From: Bacteroidaceae bacterium
GTDB taxonomy: Bacteria > Bacteroidota > Bacteroidia > Bacteroidales > Bacteroidaceae
NCBI GenBank assembly: GCA_017962495.1
Contig: JAGCVH010000071.1
Location: 1-46,684, forward strand
Reading direction: 5' to 3'
Length of the DNA stretch: 46,684 bases
Shown: piece by piece, positions 7,144 to 15,236 of the stretch
Numbering within the stretch: position 1 is the stretch's first letter
Layout of the letters: each line of letters opens with the position of its first letter
The notes under the pieces: model-generated
Database searches by the model: none
Seen by the model: only the letters and a program-made list of their open reading frames with translations
Told to the model about the DNA's origin: nothing
Program-made: the position numbers and the translations under genes

Positions 7144-9612
7144 ATGAAGGTCTATAAACATTTTGCCCTGCTGGCAGCGTTGTGTTGTACAACGCTATCA
7201 GCAGTTGCACAAGACCTGCTCCTAAACGATCTCGAATACTTCGAGCGGCAGGGTGTGAATGTGTTAGTGTTTAGCAATAGTTTTAACGGCGGGTTCAACG
7301 ACGAGAAGAACTCTGGTATCGAAATCATCCACCACGGGGTGCGAACCGTGCAAGGTGGTGCTGTTCGACTGAACAATACTCCTGAACAGTGGGATTTGGT
7401 GCCGAAGATGGTAAGCCGGAAAGTCGATAAGGCGAATGGCACAATAGAGGTGGCTATGCGTTACGACGATTACGACTTCGATAGCCGCGTGGTAGTCACT
7501 GCAAAGGGAAAGACGGTGGAGATTGCCGTCTGGCTCGATAAGCCCGTACCCGAGAAGCTGGCGGGTGAGGCAGGTTTCAATCTGGAGTTCCTGCCCTCGC
7601 AATACTGGCTGAAGACCTACAGGGTCGATGGCCGCTTGGGACGCTTTCCCCGCTATGCCACCAGTCTGACGACAACGCGTCCGAACAGCGAGAAGCCGCG
7701 TCAGTTCAAGGGTTTCAAGACCTACGACGATCGCGGGACAGAACGCTTCGTCGACCCCATTCCCTTCGAGACAGGCCACTCCTTCACCTTTGCCACCGAT
7801 TCGCCTGAACGCATGATTCGCATCACGAGCGACGACTCCGAACTGCGACTCTACGACGGACGGATGTTGGCGCAGAACGGATGGTTTGTGCTACGCAGCG
7901 TGCTGCCTGCAGGCAAGACGGGAAAGGTGGTCACATGGATGGTGGAGCCACATGCTATCCCCAACTGGATACGTGAACCCAACATTGGTTTCTCACAGGT
8001 GGGCTATATGCCTGAGTTGCCGAAAGTGGCAGTCATCGAACTCGATAAGAAAGACACCCCGTTGTCTGCAGCCTCACTCCTTCGCATCAAGGACGACGGC
8101 ACTACGGAAGTTGCCTATCAGGGGGCTGTCACAACCTGGGGACCATACTTTAAATATAATTATGTAAAGTTCGACTTCTCGCAGGTATCCGAACCAGGTG
8201 TGTATTGTATAGAATACGGCAAGACGCGCACCAACGACTTCCTCATCGACGAACATGTTTATGACAAGATTACCGATGCCACAACCGACGTGTGGGTTCC
8301 CATCCACATGAACCACATGTATGTGACGGAGGGCTATCGCACTTGGCACGGGGAACCGTTCAAGGAGGGTTACCTGCAAGCGCCTGAGAGCGACCACTTC
8401 GACCTTCACCGACAAGGTCCAACTACGGACACGAAGTATAAGCCCCTTGAACTCATTCCGGGTTTGAACGTAGGCGGTTACTTCGATGCAGGAGACTTCG
8501 ACATCGAGACGGGTTCCAACATCAGTGTCGTACACAATTTCATTCGCACATGGGAGCTCTTCCATCCGCAAAGAGACGAGACCTTCGTGAGCGAGGAGCA
8601 ACGGTATGTCGAGCTGCACCGCCCTGATGGTGTACCCGACATTCTGCAGTTCATCGAGCACGGCCTGCTCAACCTCCTTGCCCAAGCCGAGCAGATAGGA
8701 CACATGGCCTCTACCCTATCCAACAGCGTACTCGACAACTACCACCATCTTGGCGATGCTGCCAGCATCACCGATGGTTTGCACTACGACCCCAGCCTGA
8801 AACCCTATGAAGTCAGTGCCGACGGGAAGCGTAGCGGTACACCCGACGATATGTGGGCGTTCACGACCCGCAATCCTAACCTTGACCTGCAAGCAGCCGA
8901 TATGTTCTCGGCAGCAGCCCGTGTGCTGAAGGATTCCAACAAGGACCTTGCCGAGCGTGCCCTGAAGCAGGCAGAACGCCTGAGGAAGGAAGCCGAGGAA
9001 CTGCAAGCGAAACAGAGAAACAGCAATGCACGAAACCGTCGTCCCAATCGCCCTGCACGCAGCATCTGGGAGACCCTCGACCGCAATGTGTCCTCAGGCC
9101 TGCAACGCGCACTCGACTCTATTCCGCTCAAGGACGAAGCCTACCGCCTGCGCCTGCGCCCTTACGTGCAGCGCTATGCTGAATACATCGACAGCCTTGC
9201 CCAACAGAATCCTTACGGTGTACCCATTGGCCTCGGGAACTGGGCTGGCAGTGGTCCGTTGCTCAACTTCGGCACCACCGTCTGCATCGCTCGTCGCTAC
9301 TTCCCCGACATCATTACACAGGAGGCTGTGGTGCGCACCGCCAACTGGCTCTTTGGCTGTCATCCCTACCATAACTATTCGTTCGTGGCCGTTGTCGGAG
9401 CAGCACGCCCCAAACAGGTGTTCTATGGCAACAATCGTGCCGATTTCTCGTTCATCCCAGGCAATGTGGCACCTGGACTCCTCTTCCGCAAACCCGACCA
9501 CTTCGAGAACTTCGACGACTGGCCTTTCCTCTGGGGACAGAACGAAGGAACCATCGCCGGCAACACCCAGTATGTCATCTTTGCCTCCGCGCTGAAGGCC
9601 GTTGTTAAGTGA
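7144..9612 (+). CDS. Secreted glycoside hydrolase family 9 protein
   Basis: This 822-residue protein looks like a GH9 endoglucanase-type inverting hydrolase acting on cellulose or related beta-glucans. The start ATG 7144 gives a signal peptide (KHFALLAALCCTTLSAVAQ). An N-terminal beta-rich region (about 24-280) precedes a CelD_N-like Ig domain (about 285-375, beginning GFSQVGYMPE), then the GH9 barrel. The catalytic-base motif DAGD is at residues 448-451 and the acid Glu at E801 in NEGTIAGNTQ; HPYHNYSF is also typical. A charged helical insert at about 600-645 (ALKQAERLRKEAEEL, then Arg/Asn-rich) is unusual. It leads a cluster with a lactonase, a flavoprotein and a GH28. Confidence 0.88.
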   Translation: MKVYKHFALLAALCCTTLSAVAQDLLLNDLEYFERQGVNVLVFSNSFNGGFNDEKNSGIEIIHHGVRTVQGGAVRLNNTPEQWDLVPKMVSRKVDKANGTIEVAMRYDDYDFDSRVVVTAKGKTVEIAVWLDKPVPEKLAGEAGFNLEFLPSQYWLKTYRVDGRLGRFPRYATSLTTTRPNSEKPRQFKGFKTYDDRGTERFVDPIPFETGHSFTFATDSPERMIRITSDDSELRLYDGRMLAQNGWFVLRSVLPAGKTGKVVTWMVEPHAIPNWIREPNIGFSQVGYMPELPKVAVIELDKKDTPLSAASLLRIKDDGTTEVAYQGAVTTWGPYFKYNYVKFDFSQVSEPGVYCIEYGKTRTNDFLIDEHVYDKITDATTDVWVPIHMNHMYVTEGYRTWHGEPFKEGYLQAPESDHFDLHRQGPTTDTKYKPLELIPGLNVGGYFDAGDFDIETGSNISVVHNFIRTWELFHPQRDETFVSEEQRYVELHRPDGVPDILQFIEHGLLNLLAQAEQIGHMASTLSNSVLDNYHHLGDAASITDGLHYDPSLKPYEVSADGKRSGTPDDMWAFTTRNPNLDLQAADMFSAAARVLKDSNKDLAERALKQAERLRKEAEELQAKQRNSNARNRRPNRPARSIWETLDRNVSSGLQRALDSIPLKDEAYRLRLRPYVQRYAEYIDSLAQQNPYGVPIGLGNWAGSGPLLNFGTTVCIARRYFPDIITQEAVVRTANWLFGCHPYHNYSFVAVVGAARPKQVFYGNNRADFSFIPGNVAPGLLFRKPDHFENFDDWPFLWGQNEGTIAGNTQYVIFASALKAVVK

Positions 9613-9620
9613 ATAATTCC

Positions 9621-10704
9621 ATGAAACTGAAAGCGTTATCTATCATGCTTACATGCAGCACCTGCATCATGCAGGCACAGGAGTCTGTCACGATGCTCGT
9701 AGGGTCGTACACCTATGGTGGCAGCAAGGGCATCTATTCCTATCGTTTCAATCAAGCAACAGGTGAAGCGGAGGCTTTGAACTCTTTGGAGATGAAGAAT
9801 CCGTCTTACCTGACTATTTCCCCTGACGGGCGTATGGTGTATGCCGTCAGCGAGACCAACGATGCTTCGGCTTCGCTGAACATCATCAGCCTGAATAAAG
9901 ACGGAAGCATGCGACTCTTGGATACGAAGCCGACGCAGGGTGGCGACCCCTGCTATGTGGCCGTACAGGGACAGACTGCCCTCACTGCCAATTACTCGGG
10001 TGGCTCTATGAGTGTATTCAATCTGAGTCAGCATGGGACAAAGGCCGAACTCTCCACACGATTCCTGGGTGCCATTGGCGGTCCTGACCTCTCGCGTCAG
10101 CAGGTTCCCCATGTTCATTGCGCTTGCTTCACCCCTGATGGGCAATATGCGCTGGCTACGGACTTCAGTGCCGACCGCATACTCTCCTACCGCCTTACAC
10201 GACAAGGGCTTATAGCCAACGGAGTTGCCGCTACTGTCAGTGCCGACTCCGGACCACGGCATCTGGTTTTCAGCAACGATGGACGTTTTGCCTATTTGAT
10301 GAGCGAACTGTCAGGCAAGGTGACGGTCTTCCGGTATGAGAAGGGCCAACTGCAAAGACTTCAAGAGATAGTTTCCGACAGTGTGGGAGCACGCGGTGGT
10401 GCCGATATCCACCTGAGTCCCGACGGCAAGTTCCTTTACTCGAGCAACCGCCTTCAAGCCGAGGGCATCGCCATATTCTCTGTTGACCAGCAGACGGGCT
10501 TGCTCACCCGCATAGGCTATCAACCAACAGGGGCACATCCCCGACAGTTCAACATCACCCCCAACGGCCAGTTCCTGCTTTGCTGTTGCCGCGATAGTGA
10601 CAAGATACAGGTGTTCCGTCGCGACCTGCAGACAGGAGCTCACCGACACCCATCGCGACATACCTGTAAGCAAGGCCGTATGCGTACAATTCACAACCCG
10701 CTAA
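9621..10704 (+). pseudogene. 6-phosphogluconolactonase (YbhE-type beta-propeller), 3' frameshift
   Basis: This is a seven-bladed beta-propeller lactonase of the YbhE/Pgl type with a signal peptide (MKLKALSIMLTCSTCIMQAQ) and the conserved PHVHCACFTPDG, SGPRHLVFS and GAHPRQFNI motifs. The frame is intact to about base 10637. After that the family's C-terminus continues in the next frame: from CTC at 10639 it reads LTDTHRDIPVSKAVCVQF and stops at TAA 10702-10704, 19 bases before the next gene. The unshifted frame instead runs to 10745, into the next gene, with an unrelated tail. A loss of two bases (GAGAG to GAG) or a gain of one near 10638 explains it. ATG 9621 was chosen over GTG 9609 because it gives the signal peptide. 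Confidence 0.82.
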
Positions 10705-10723
10705 CAAACAATGACTCACGACA

Positions 10724-11449
10724 ATGGATAGAAGAAGTTTTATAAAGAAAGCGACGCTGGCAGCAGCCGGTGCCGTAGCAGTGTCTCCCTTATCGGCAAT
10801 GCTGAACGCAGAGGGTGGCAAGAGTGGAAAAGTGCTACTCATTAATGGCAGTCCGCGCCCCGATGGCAACACCTTCTGCTGCCTGCAGGAAATAGAGGCA
10901 CAGTTGCAGAAACATGGTGTGGAGTCGGAAATCGTGCAGATAGGCCGCAACCCTGTACGCATGTGCATCAACTGCGGCGGGTGTCATCGCAATGGAGGCA
11001 AGGGTTGTGTGTTCGACGACGACATGTGTGCCGTGATAACCCAGAAGATAGCCACTGCCGACGCCCTCATCGTGGGCACTCCCGTCTATTACGGTCAGCC
11101 CAACGGGGCCATCCTCTCCCTCATGCAACGCTTATTTTACTCTGCCGGACACCTCGTGCAGAACAAGCCTGCTGCGGCCTTGGCAGTATGCCGTCGTGGT
11201 GGCGCTACTGCCACCCTCCAGACCATGAACATGATGTTCGAGATGATGAACATGCCCGTCGTCACCTCACAATACTGGAACATAGCCTACGGAGCAGGCA
11301 AGGGAGAAGTGAAACTCGACACCGAAGGTATGCAGACGATGCGAACCCTCGCCACCAACATGGCCTTCCTGCTGCAGAAGATACACGCCGACGGCAAGTC
11401 GGCTCCACAGCGCGACGAGAGGCCGACTTTCATGAACTTCATCCGGTAA
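10724..11449 (+). CDS. Tat-exported flavodoxin-fold NADPH-dependent FMN reductase
   Basis: This 241-residue protein begins with a twin-arginine signal (MDRRSFIKKATLAAAGAVAV), so it is folded with its cofactor before export to the periplasm. A flavodoxin-like domain follows: LLINGSPRPDGNT is the FMN phosphate loop, VGTPVYYGQPNG a second flavin loop. A cysteine cluster, CINCGGC followed by GKGC, resembles iron-sulfur flavoproteins, but cluster binding is not proven. It sits between a lactonase and a GH28, suggesting a redox step in periplasmic sugar handling. That role is inference. Confidence 0.82.
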   Translation: MDRRSFIKKATLAAAGAVAVSPLSAMLNAEGGKSGKVLLINGSPRPDGNTFCCLQEIEAQLQKHGVESEIVQIGRNPVRMCINCGGCHRNGGKGCVFDDDMCAVITQKIATADALIVGTPVYYGQPNGAILSLMQRLFYSAGHLVQNKPAAALAVCRRGGATATLQTMNMMFEMMNMPVVTSQYWNIAYGAGKGEVKLDTEGMQTMRTLATNMAFLLQKIHADGKSAPQRDERPTFMNFIR

Positions 11450-11464
11450 CACAGCCTTTCCCCT

Positions 11465-12895
11465 ATGTCCAAACACCTTTTCCTCTCCTTCCTGCTTAGT
11501 CTGACACCCTTGTTCGCGTGCGCCAGCCAATGGGACGACGCGCTCTACCGCCGCATCGAACAGAGCATTCAGCCTCCTCGCTTCGGCACACAGACCGTGG
11601 TCATCACCCGCATGGGTGCCAAGCCATCGGCCACAGCCGTCAAGAACCAGCGAGCCATACAGCGAGCCATCGACCGTTGCTCGCGCAAGGGAGGAGGCCG
11701 CGTCATCGTGCCTGCCGGAAAGACATTCCTCACTGGAGCCATCCAACTCAAGACGGGCGTGTGTCTGGTCGTCGAGGAAGGGGCAGTCCTACGCTTTGCT
11801 TTCCAACCCGAACTCTACCCCATCGTCGAAACGTCGTGGGAGGGACTCGACTGCTACAACCTATCGCCTTGCATCTATGCCTTCAAGGCGACCGATATCG
11901 GCATCTCAGGGAAAGGGACCATCGACGGTAGTGGTACACGCGAGACCTGGTGGCCTTGGTGCGGAGCAGAACGCTACGGGTGGCAACCCGGCATAGTGAG
12001 TCAGAGTCAGGGAGGACGCAAGCGCCTGTTGCAGAACGGCGAGGACGGTGTGCCGATGCTCGACGACAACGGACAGCGCAATGCCTTGCGCACCTTCACC
12101 CCTGCCGATGGAATGCGTCCCCAGCTCGTCGGCCTGAATCAGTGCCAACGATTACTCATCGAAGGCGTCACCCTGTTGCGCTCGCCCTTCTGGGTACTCC
12201 ATCCGCTGAAGTGTACCGATGTTCACGTGCGCGACGTCCACTTTGAGAACGACGGACCTAACGGCGACGGATGCGACCCAGAGTCGTGCGACCGCGTGCT
12301 CATCGAAGACTGTTTCTTCAACACAGGCGACGACTGCATCGCCATCAAGAGCGGACGCAATGCCGACGGCCGCCTGCGCAACATGCCCAGCCAGAACATC
12401 ATCGTCCGACGTTGCGTGATGAAGAACGGACACGGCGGCGTGGTCATCGGGTCAGAGATAAGCGGTGGTTGCCGTAACGTATTTGCCCACGACTGCGACA
12501 TGGACTCGCCAGCCTTGGAACGCGTGCTTCGCATCAAGACGAATACCTGTCGGGGCGGTGTTGTCGAAGGCATACACATGCGCGACATCCGCGTTGGGCA
12601 GTGCCGTGAAGCCGTGCTTAAGATCAACCTCAACTATGAGCCTCGCGAGCAGTGCTGCCGCGACTATCCCCCTACGGTCAGGAACATCGTCATGGAGAAC
12701 GTCACCTGCCGGCAATCGCGCTATGGTGTCCTCATCACGGGTCTCGAGGACAGCACACTGGTCAGCGATGTAGAGGTCAGGAACTGCCGTTTCGACGGCG
12801 TGGAGCGTGGCAACAGCATCACGGGCAAGACCCACGACATCCGTTTCCACAACCTTTATGTCAACGGAGTGAGCAGCGAGAGCAGAGCGCAATAA
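11465..12895 (+). CDS. GH28 polygalacturonase-type enzyme
   Basis: This 476-residue secreted protein has a signal peptide (HLFLSFLLSLTPLFACAS) and a right-handed beta-helix of glycoside hydrolase family 28. The catalytic aspartates are visible: D289 and D290 in NTGDDCIAIKSG, plus a further Asp in the segment DGPNGDGCDPES near residue 265. H323 lies in GHGGVVIGSE and R356-K358 in RIKTNT. The expected substrate is galacturonan (pectin). It starts 15 bases after the flavoprotein gene and ends the cluster. Confidence 0.92.
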   Translation: MSKHLFLSFLLSLTPLFACASQWDDALYRRIEQSIQPPRFGTQTVVITRMGAKPSATAVKNQRAIQRAIDRCSRKGGGRVIVPAGKTFLTGAIQLKTGVCLVVEEGAVLRFAFQPELYPIVETSWEGLDCYNLSPCIYAFKATDIGISGKGTIDGSGTRETWWPWCGAERYGWQPGIVSQSQGGRKRLLQNGEDGVPMLDDNGQRNALRTFTPADGMRPQLVGLNQCQRLLIEGVTLLRSPFWVLHPLKCTDVHVRDVHFENDGPNGDGCDPESCDRVLIEDCFFNTGDDCIAIKSGRNADGRLRNMPSQNIIVRRCVMKNGHGGVVIGSEISGGCRNVFAHDCDMDSPALERVLRIKTNTCRGGVVEGIHMRDIRVGQCREAVLKINLNYEPREQCCRDYPPTVRNIVMENVTCRQSRYGVLITGLEDSTLVSDVEVRNCRFDGVERGNSITGKTHDIRFHNLYVNGVSSESRAQ

Positions 12896-12919
12896 TTTCT
12901 CGACCGCAGGTCATTCATC

Positions 12920-12985
12920 CCTTCTAATTTGGCATAAATCTTATGCCGTAAGCATGTATTTCTGCCGCATAGAAGGAATTTTCCC
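12920..12985 (+). terminator. Hairpin structure after GH28, probable terminator
   Basis: CCTTCTA at 12920-12926 pairs with TAGAAGG at 12970-12976 and encloses a strong hairpin, GGCATAA at 12931-12937 with TTATGCC at 12941-12947. A T-rich stretch follows, before the next promoter. Confidence 0.5.
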
Positions 12986-12993
12986 CCATTTTA

Positions 12994-13025
12994 TTTGATA
13001 TTGCTCTCGGTTTTCACTATATTTG
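12994..13025 (+). promoter_or_regulatory. Promoter of the toxin-antitoxin pair
   Basis: TTTG at 12994-12997, a 20-base spacer and TATATTTG at 13018-13025. The first start codon is at 13057, giving a leader of about 25 bases. Antitoxin autoregulation is likely by analogy, but I see no clear operator. Confidence 0.8.
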
Positions 13026-13056
13026 TCCCTCGAAGAAGATAAAATGTGATACAACT

Positions 13057-13287
13057 ATGGCTAATGTAGCAATACCCTCTCAAGGGCAGATTTTGGTCAA
13101 CATCGAAGATATGTCAATGTTGAAAGATATCAAAAAGGCCATCAGTTTGCTGAAAGGTGTAGGCAAAATTACTATTCCGCGGACTAAGCGACTCTCGTCT
13201 TATGAGCGTTCCCTTCGTGATCTCGACGAAGGTCGCGTGTATGAATACGATAGTCTGGACGACCTTATCAAGGAGATAGAGGGATGA
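13057..13287 (+). CDS. Putative antitoxin of a type II toxin-antitoxin pair
   Basis: This 76-residue protein lies directly upstream of a YafQ-type toxin and overlaps it by 4 bases (ATGA), the usual antitoxin place. An N-terminal strand-like segment (QILVNIEDMSMLKDIKKAI) precedes a basic middle (ITIPRTKRLSSYERSLRD) and an acidic C-terminus (YEYDSLDDLIKEIEG) of the kind that wraps a toxin. I do not recognise the DNA-binding fold with certainty. The call rests on size, order and overlap. Confidence 0.75.
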   Translation: MANVAIPSQGQILVNIEDMSMLKDIKKAISLLKGVGKITIPRTKRLSSYERSLRDLDEGRVYEYDSLDDLIKEIEG

Positions 13288-13580
13288 GCACGAAATACAA
13301 ACTGCGCATCACCGGTGAGTGCAAGCAGAACATGAAGCTATGTATGCGTCGTGGCTTACCGATGGATGAGCTATGGACGGTCGTGGGTAAACTTCTCAAC
13401 GGTGAGCAACTTGAAGAAAAATATCATGCACATATTCTCACTGGTGACCGCAAGGGGCAATGGGAATGTCATATCCGTCCTGATTGGCTCCTAATATGGG
13501 AAATACAAGGCCAAGAGCTTGTTCTTATATTACTGAATACAGGCTCACACGCAGATCTTTTCGGAAAGAAAAAACGATAA
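13284..13580 (+). CDS. YafQ/RelE-family mRNA interferase toxin
   Basis: This 98-residue protein has the YafQ signature: a basic N-terminal helix region, H-x-L-x-GDRKG, CHIRPDWLLIW, and the C-terminal NTGSHADLF with the histidine that is catalytic in YafQ. Such toxins cleave mRNA in the ribosomal A site and are held by the upstream antitoxin. All family residues I can check (the DW pair, the final His and Phe) are present, so it should be active. A cell-stress or plasmid/island-stabilising role is inferred from the family. Confidence 0.88.
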   Translation: MSTKYKLRITGECKQNMKLCMRRGLPMDELWTVVGKLLNGEQLEEKYHAHILTGDRKGQWECHIRPDWLLIWEIQGQELVLILLNTGSHADLFGKKKR

Positions 13581-13693
13581 TCACCAGCGTGTAAGCGCTT
13601 CAACCGTTAAAAGTTGCCTTGCTTCGCTTCGCTACGCAGCAAAGCCCTTGCTAACATAAAGTGCTGCTAATCAGAAAAAAAACATCGCTTTTC

Positions 13694-13724
13694 TTTGTCC
13701 AATTAAAACATTTTTGTACCTTTG
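13694..13724 (+). promoter_or_regulatory. Promoter before a short two-hairpin transcript
   Basis: TTTG at 13694-13697, a 19-base spacer and TACCTTTG at 13717-13724. No start codon of a recognisable gene follows; a strong terminator comes only about 45-75 bases later. Confidence 0.65.
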
Positions 13725-13730
13725 CACCAC

Positions 13731-13802
13731 ATTCATTCGAAATGTATTTTTCATAACTTTGTTTATGAAATATGCCCACCTGCGAAGGCGGGCATATTTT
13801 TT
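13731..13802 (+). ncRNA. Candidate small RNA of about 70 nt
   Basis: Between the promoter at 13694-13724 and a strong terminator, the predicted RNA of about 70 nt has two hairpins. The first is TTTCATAA with TTATGAAA (13749-13770 region). The second is the terminator stem 13769-13798. No open frame of useful length exists in it. I do not recognise the family. Promoter and terminator are seen; expression is inferred. Confidence 0.45.
13769..13802 (+). terminator. Strong plus-strand terminator with GCGA tetraloop
   Basis: AATATGCCC at 13769-13777 pairs with GGGCATATT at 13790-13798. An inner CCT/AGG stem is closed by the loop GCGA, a GNRA tetraloop, and six Ts end at 13802. The reverse direction has no T run, so it serves plus-strand transcription. 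Confidence 0.8.
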
Positions 13803-13810
13803 AGCTTAGG

Positions 13811-13851
13811 ACTCTCCCCCAATCCATCCCTGTTAAGGAGGGGAGTAATTA
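13811..13851. repeat. GC-rich palindromic repeat, copy near smalltalk
   Basis: CTCTCCCCCAATCC followed by GTTAAGGAGGGGAG belongs to the same family as the element inside ygiQ. It shares GGGAGTAATTAC with the sequence at 770-783 in opposite orientation. It overlaps the stop codon of the smalltalk gene. Confidence 0.5.
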
Positions 13852-13956
13852 CGCATAGCAGGCTGAAACGCCTGCGGCAGTTGTGAGAGCCGCGATTAGT
13901 GCGGTCAAGAGCTTCCAGAGGAAGCGACAAAGTTCACGTTTACGTTCTTGGTTCAT
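13849..13956 (-). CDS. Smalltalk protein (35 aa)
   Basis: A 35-residue peptide, MNQERKRELCRFLWKLLTAL then IAALTTAAGVSACYA, fits the Bacteroidales 'smalltalk' family: basic N-terminus, one hydrophobic helix (about residues 12-28), and a small C-terminal tail with Cys33. It is predicted to be membrane-inserted or exported. It lies 94 bases downstream of the HU-HIG gene on the same strand, the order usually seen in this family. The amidase gene that normally follows is missing here. Its function is unknown. Confidence 0.8.
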   Translation of the reverse strand: MNQERKRELCRFLWKLLTALIAALTTAAGVSACYA

Positions 13957-14050
13957 GGTTGTAAAGGTTAGTGGTTAGTGGTTAACTAGTTTTTCTAGTT
14001 CTACTAGTTCGTCTAGTTCCCTAAAAGCTTGGGCTTCGAGCCCCAAGCTT

Positions 14051-14599
14051 TTAGGGAGTTACATCTCCGGGATCACCACTGCCAGAGCCACCACTCGAGT
14101 TGCCACCGCTGGGGGTGATGCTTTCGGTGGTTTCGCCAGCAGCTACGCGAGCCTTTTCGTCCTTCTTCGCCTGCATCTGAGCGGCACGAGAACCGACGTA
14201 CTCGAACTCCGTGTTCGTGTTCAGCTGGTGGATCATCTCGTTGTCAGGGTTGAAGGTCACACGCACACCCGTGATGTTGGCGGCGGAGAACTCCTCGTCC
14301 ATGTCAGCACCCGAGCACTTCAGGCTGACGCCGAACTTGCCGAGGCCGTTGAGCAGCACGCCATAACCACCCTGCAGACACTCCACGATGCACTCCACTG
14401 CGTCCTGCAGCACACCGTAGATGGTGCCCTTGGAGAACGAGCTTCCGTGCTCCTTGATGTGCTTTGCCAAGAGGTCGAGGTCGATGGTCTCGCGTTCCTG
14501 TCGGAATGCCACAATTTCCTTTTCACTGTCCTTCTCCGAAGGATTCTTCAATCGCAATCCCAGGGAATAGGGAATTGCACCAATAATTCTGTTTGCCAT
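14051..14599 (-). CDS. HU-HIG family DNA-binding protein with Gly-rich tail
   Basis: This 182-residue protein fits the HU-HIG family (HU domain fused to a wHTH, Ig or Gly-rich motif). Residues 1-125 form the HU-like core: an N-terminal strand ANRIIGAIPY, helices LDLLAKHIKE and GVLQDAVECIVECL, and the beta-arm region VLLNGLGKFGVSLKCSG. The last 35 residues are a disordered Ser/Gly tail (SGGNSSGGSGSGDPGDVTP). It is transcribed with smalltalk from a promoter 340 bases upstream. Chromosome or phage-like DNA compaction roles are suggested for relatives, but its role is unproven. Confidence 0.85.
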   Translation of the reverse strand: MANRIIGAIPYSLGLRLKNPSEKDSEKEIVAFRQERETIDLDLLAKHIKEHGSSFSKGTIYGVLQDAVECIVECLQGGYGVLLNGLGKFGVSLKCSGADMDEEFSAANITGVRVTFNPDNEMIHQLNTNTEFEYVGSRAAQMQAKKDEKARVAAGETTESITPSGGNSSGGSGSGDPGDVTP

Positions 14600-14609
14600 A
14601 GTTGTAATA

Positions 14610-14655
14610 ATCGGCCCCCTTCCGACTTCCCCCTCAAGGGGAAGAGAACCATTCT
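14610..14655. repeat. GC-rich palindromic repeat in the HU-HIG leader
   Basis: TTCCCCCTCAAGGGGAAG is the core inverted repeat, close to the family present in ygiQ and metH. It would fold in the 5' leader just before the HU-HIG start codon. Confidence 0.5.
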
Positions 14656-14938
14656 TTAATGATTAATAATTTACTTTCGAGTCCTCTCTTGGGGGTTCTT
14701 GCTCTGGCAAGCGAGGGAGAGGCTGCTCTTGTGTCGAGATTCGGCTTTTAGGTGTCCCGGGAATCGTATCTTTGTTCGTGGCGCCCTGAACGCAGATACG
14801 CAATGCATTGAACCTAATCTCGCCTTTTGACCTTCGGTCGAGCCTGCTTTCGTTCGGCAAATGTCAAACGCGTTTTGACTTTGCACTCACTTAATCGCAG
14901 CCTTCGACCTGCCTTGTGCCCTTGTTCCTTTGCTATTG

Positions 14939-14970
14939 CAAAGATAGTAAAATTTTTCGACATGGCCAAA
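14939..14970 (-). promoter_or_regulatory. Promoter of the HU-HIG/smalltalk transcript
   Basis: Read on the minus strand: TTTG (14967-14970), a 20-base spacer, TATCTTTG (14939-14946). The spacing is exact. The leader to the start at 14599 is about 330 bases. Confidence 0.75.
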
Positions 14971-15091
14971 AATATCTATAATATTTTTGCGGTCGGAGGG
15001 AAGAAATTTCACTTACTTGGAAACCAAGTTGTAAAGGGCTGATAATCACACGTTTATACATGCTATCATTTACTCCCGACTATGCACATCT

Positions 15092-15124
15092 GCTACAGTG
15101 CTACAGTGCTACAGTTGCTACAGT
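15092..15124. repeat. Iteron-like direct repeats GCTACAGT
   Basis: GCTACAGT occurs at 15092, 15100 and 15108 head to tail and again at 15117 after one extra T. The inverse, ACTGTAGC, occurs twice at 15237-15244 and 15245-15252. The two sets flank an AT-rich palindrome. Confidence 0.7.
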
Positions 15125-15158
15125 TGTTTTAAAGTCATTTCTTGCCTCAATTTTATGC

Positions 15159-15200
15159 TTATACTTATATATATTATATATATAATTTATATAAGTATAA
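15159..15200. repeat. AT-rich perfect inverted repeat
   Basis: TTATACTTATATA at 15159-15171 is the exact reverse complement of TATATAAGTATAA at 15188-15200, and the 16-base centre is also only A and T. It lies midway between direct and inverted GCTACAGT repeats. Confidence 0.75.
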
Positions 15201-15236
15201 ATTTCTCCTTTGAACTTTTGAAATAGGGAAAATCAA

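Noticed and set aside
13754-13761. TAACTTTG as a second promoter inside the small RNA region
   Set aside because: It forms the loop of the first hairpin and has no -33 box within 19-21 bases.
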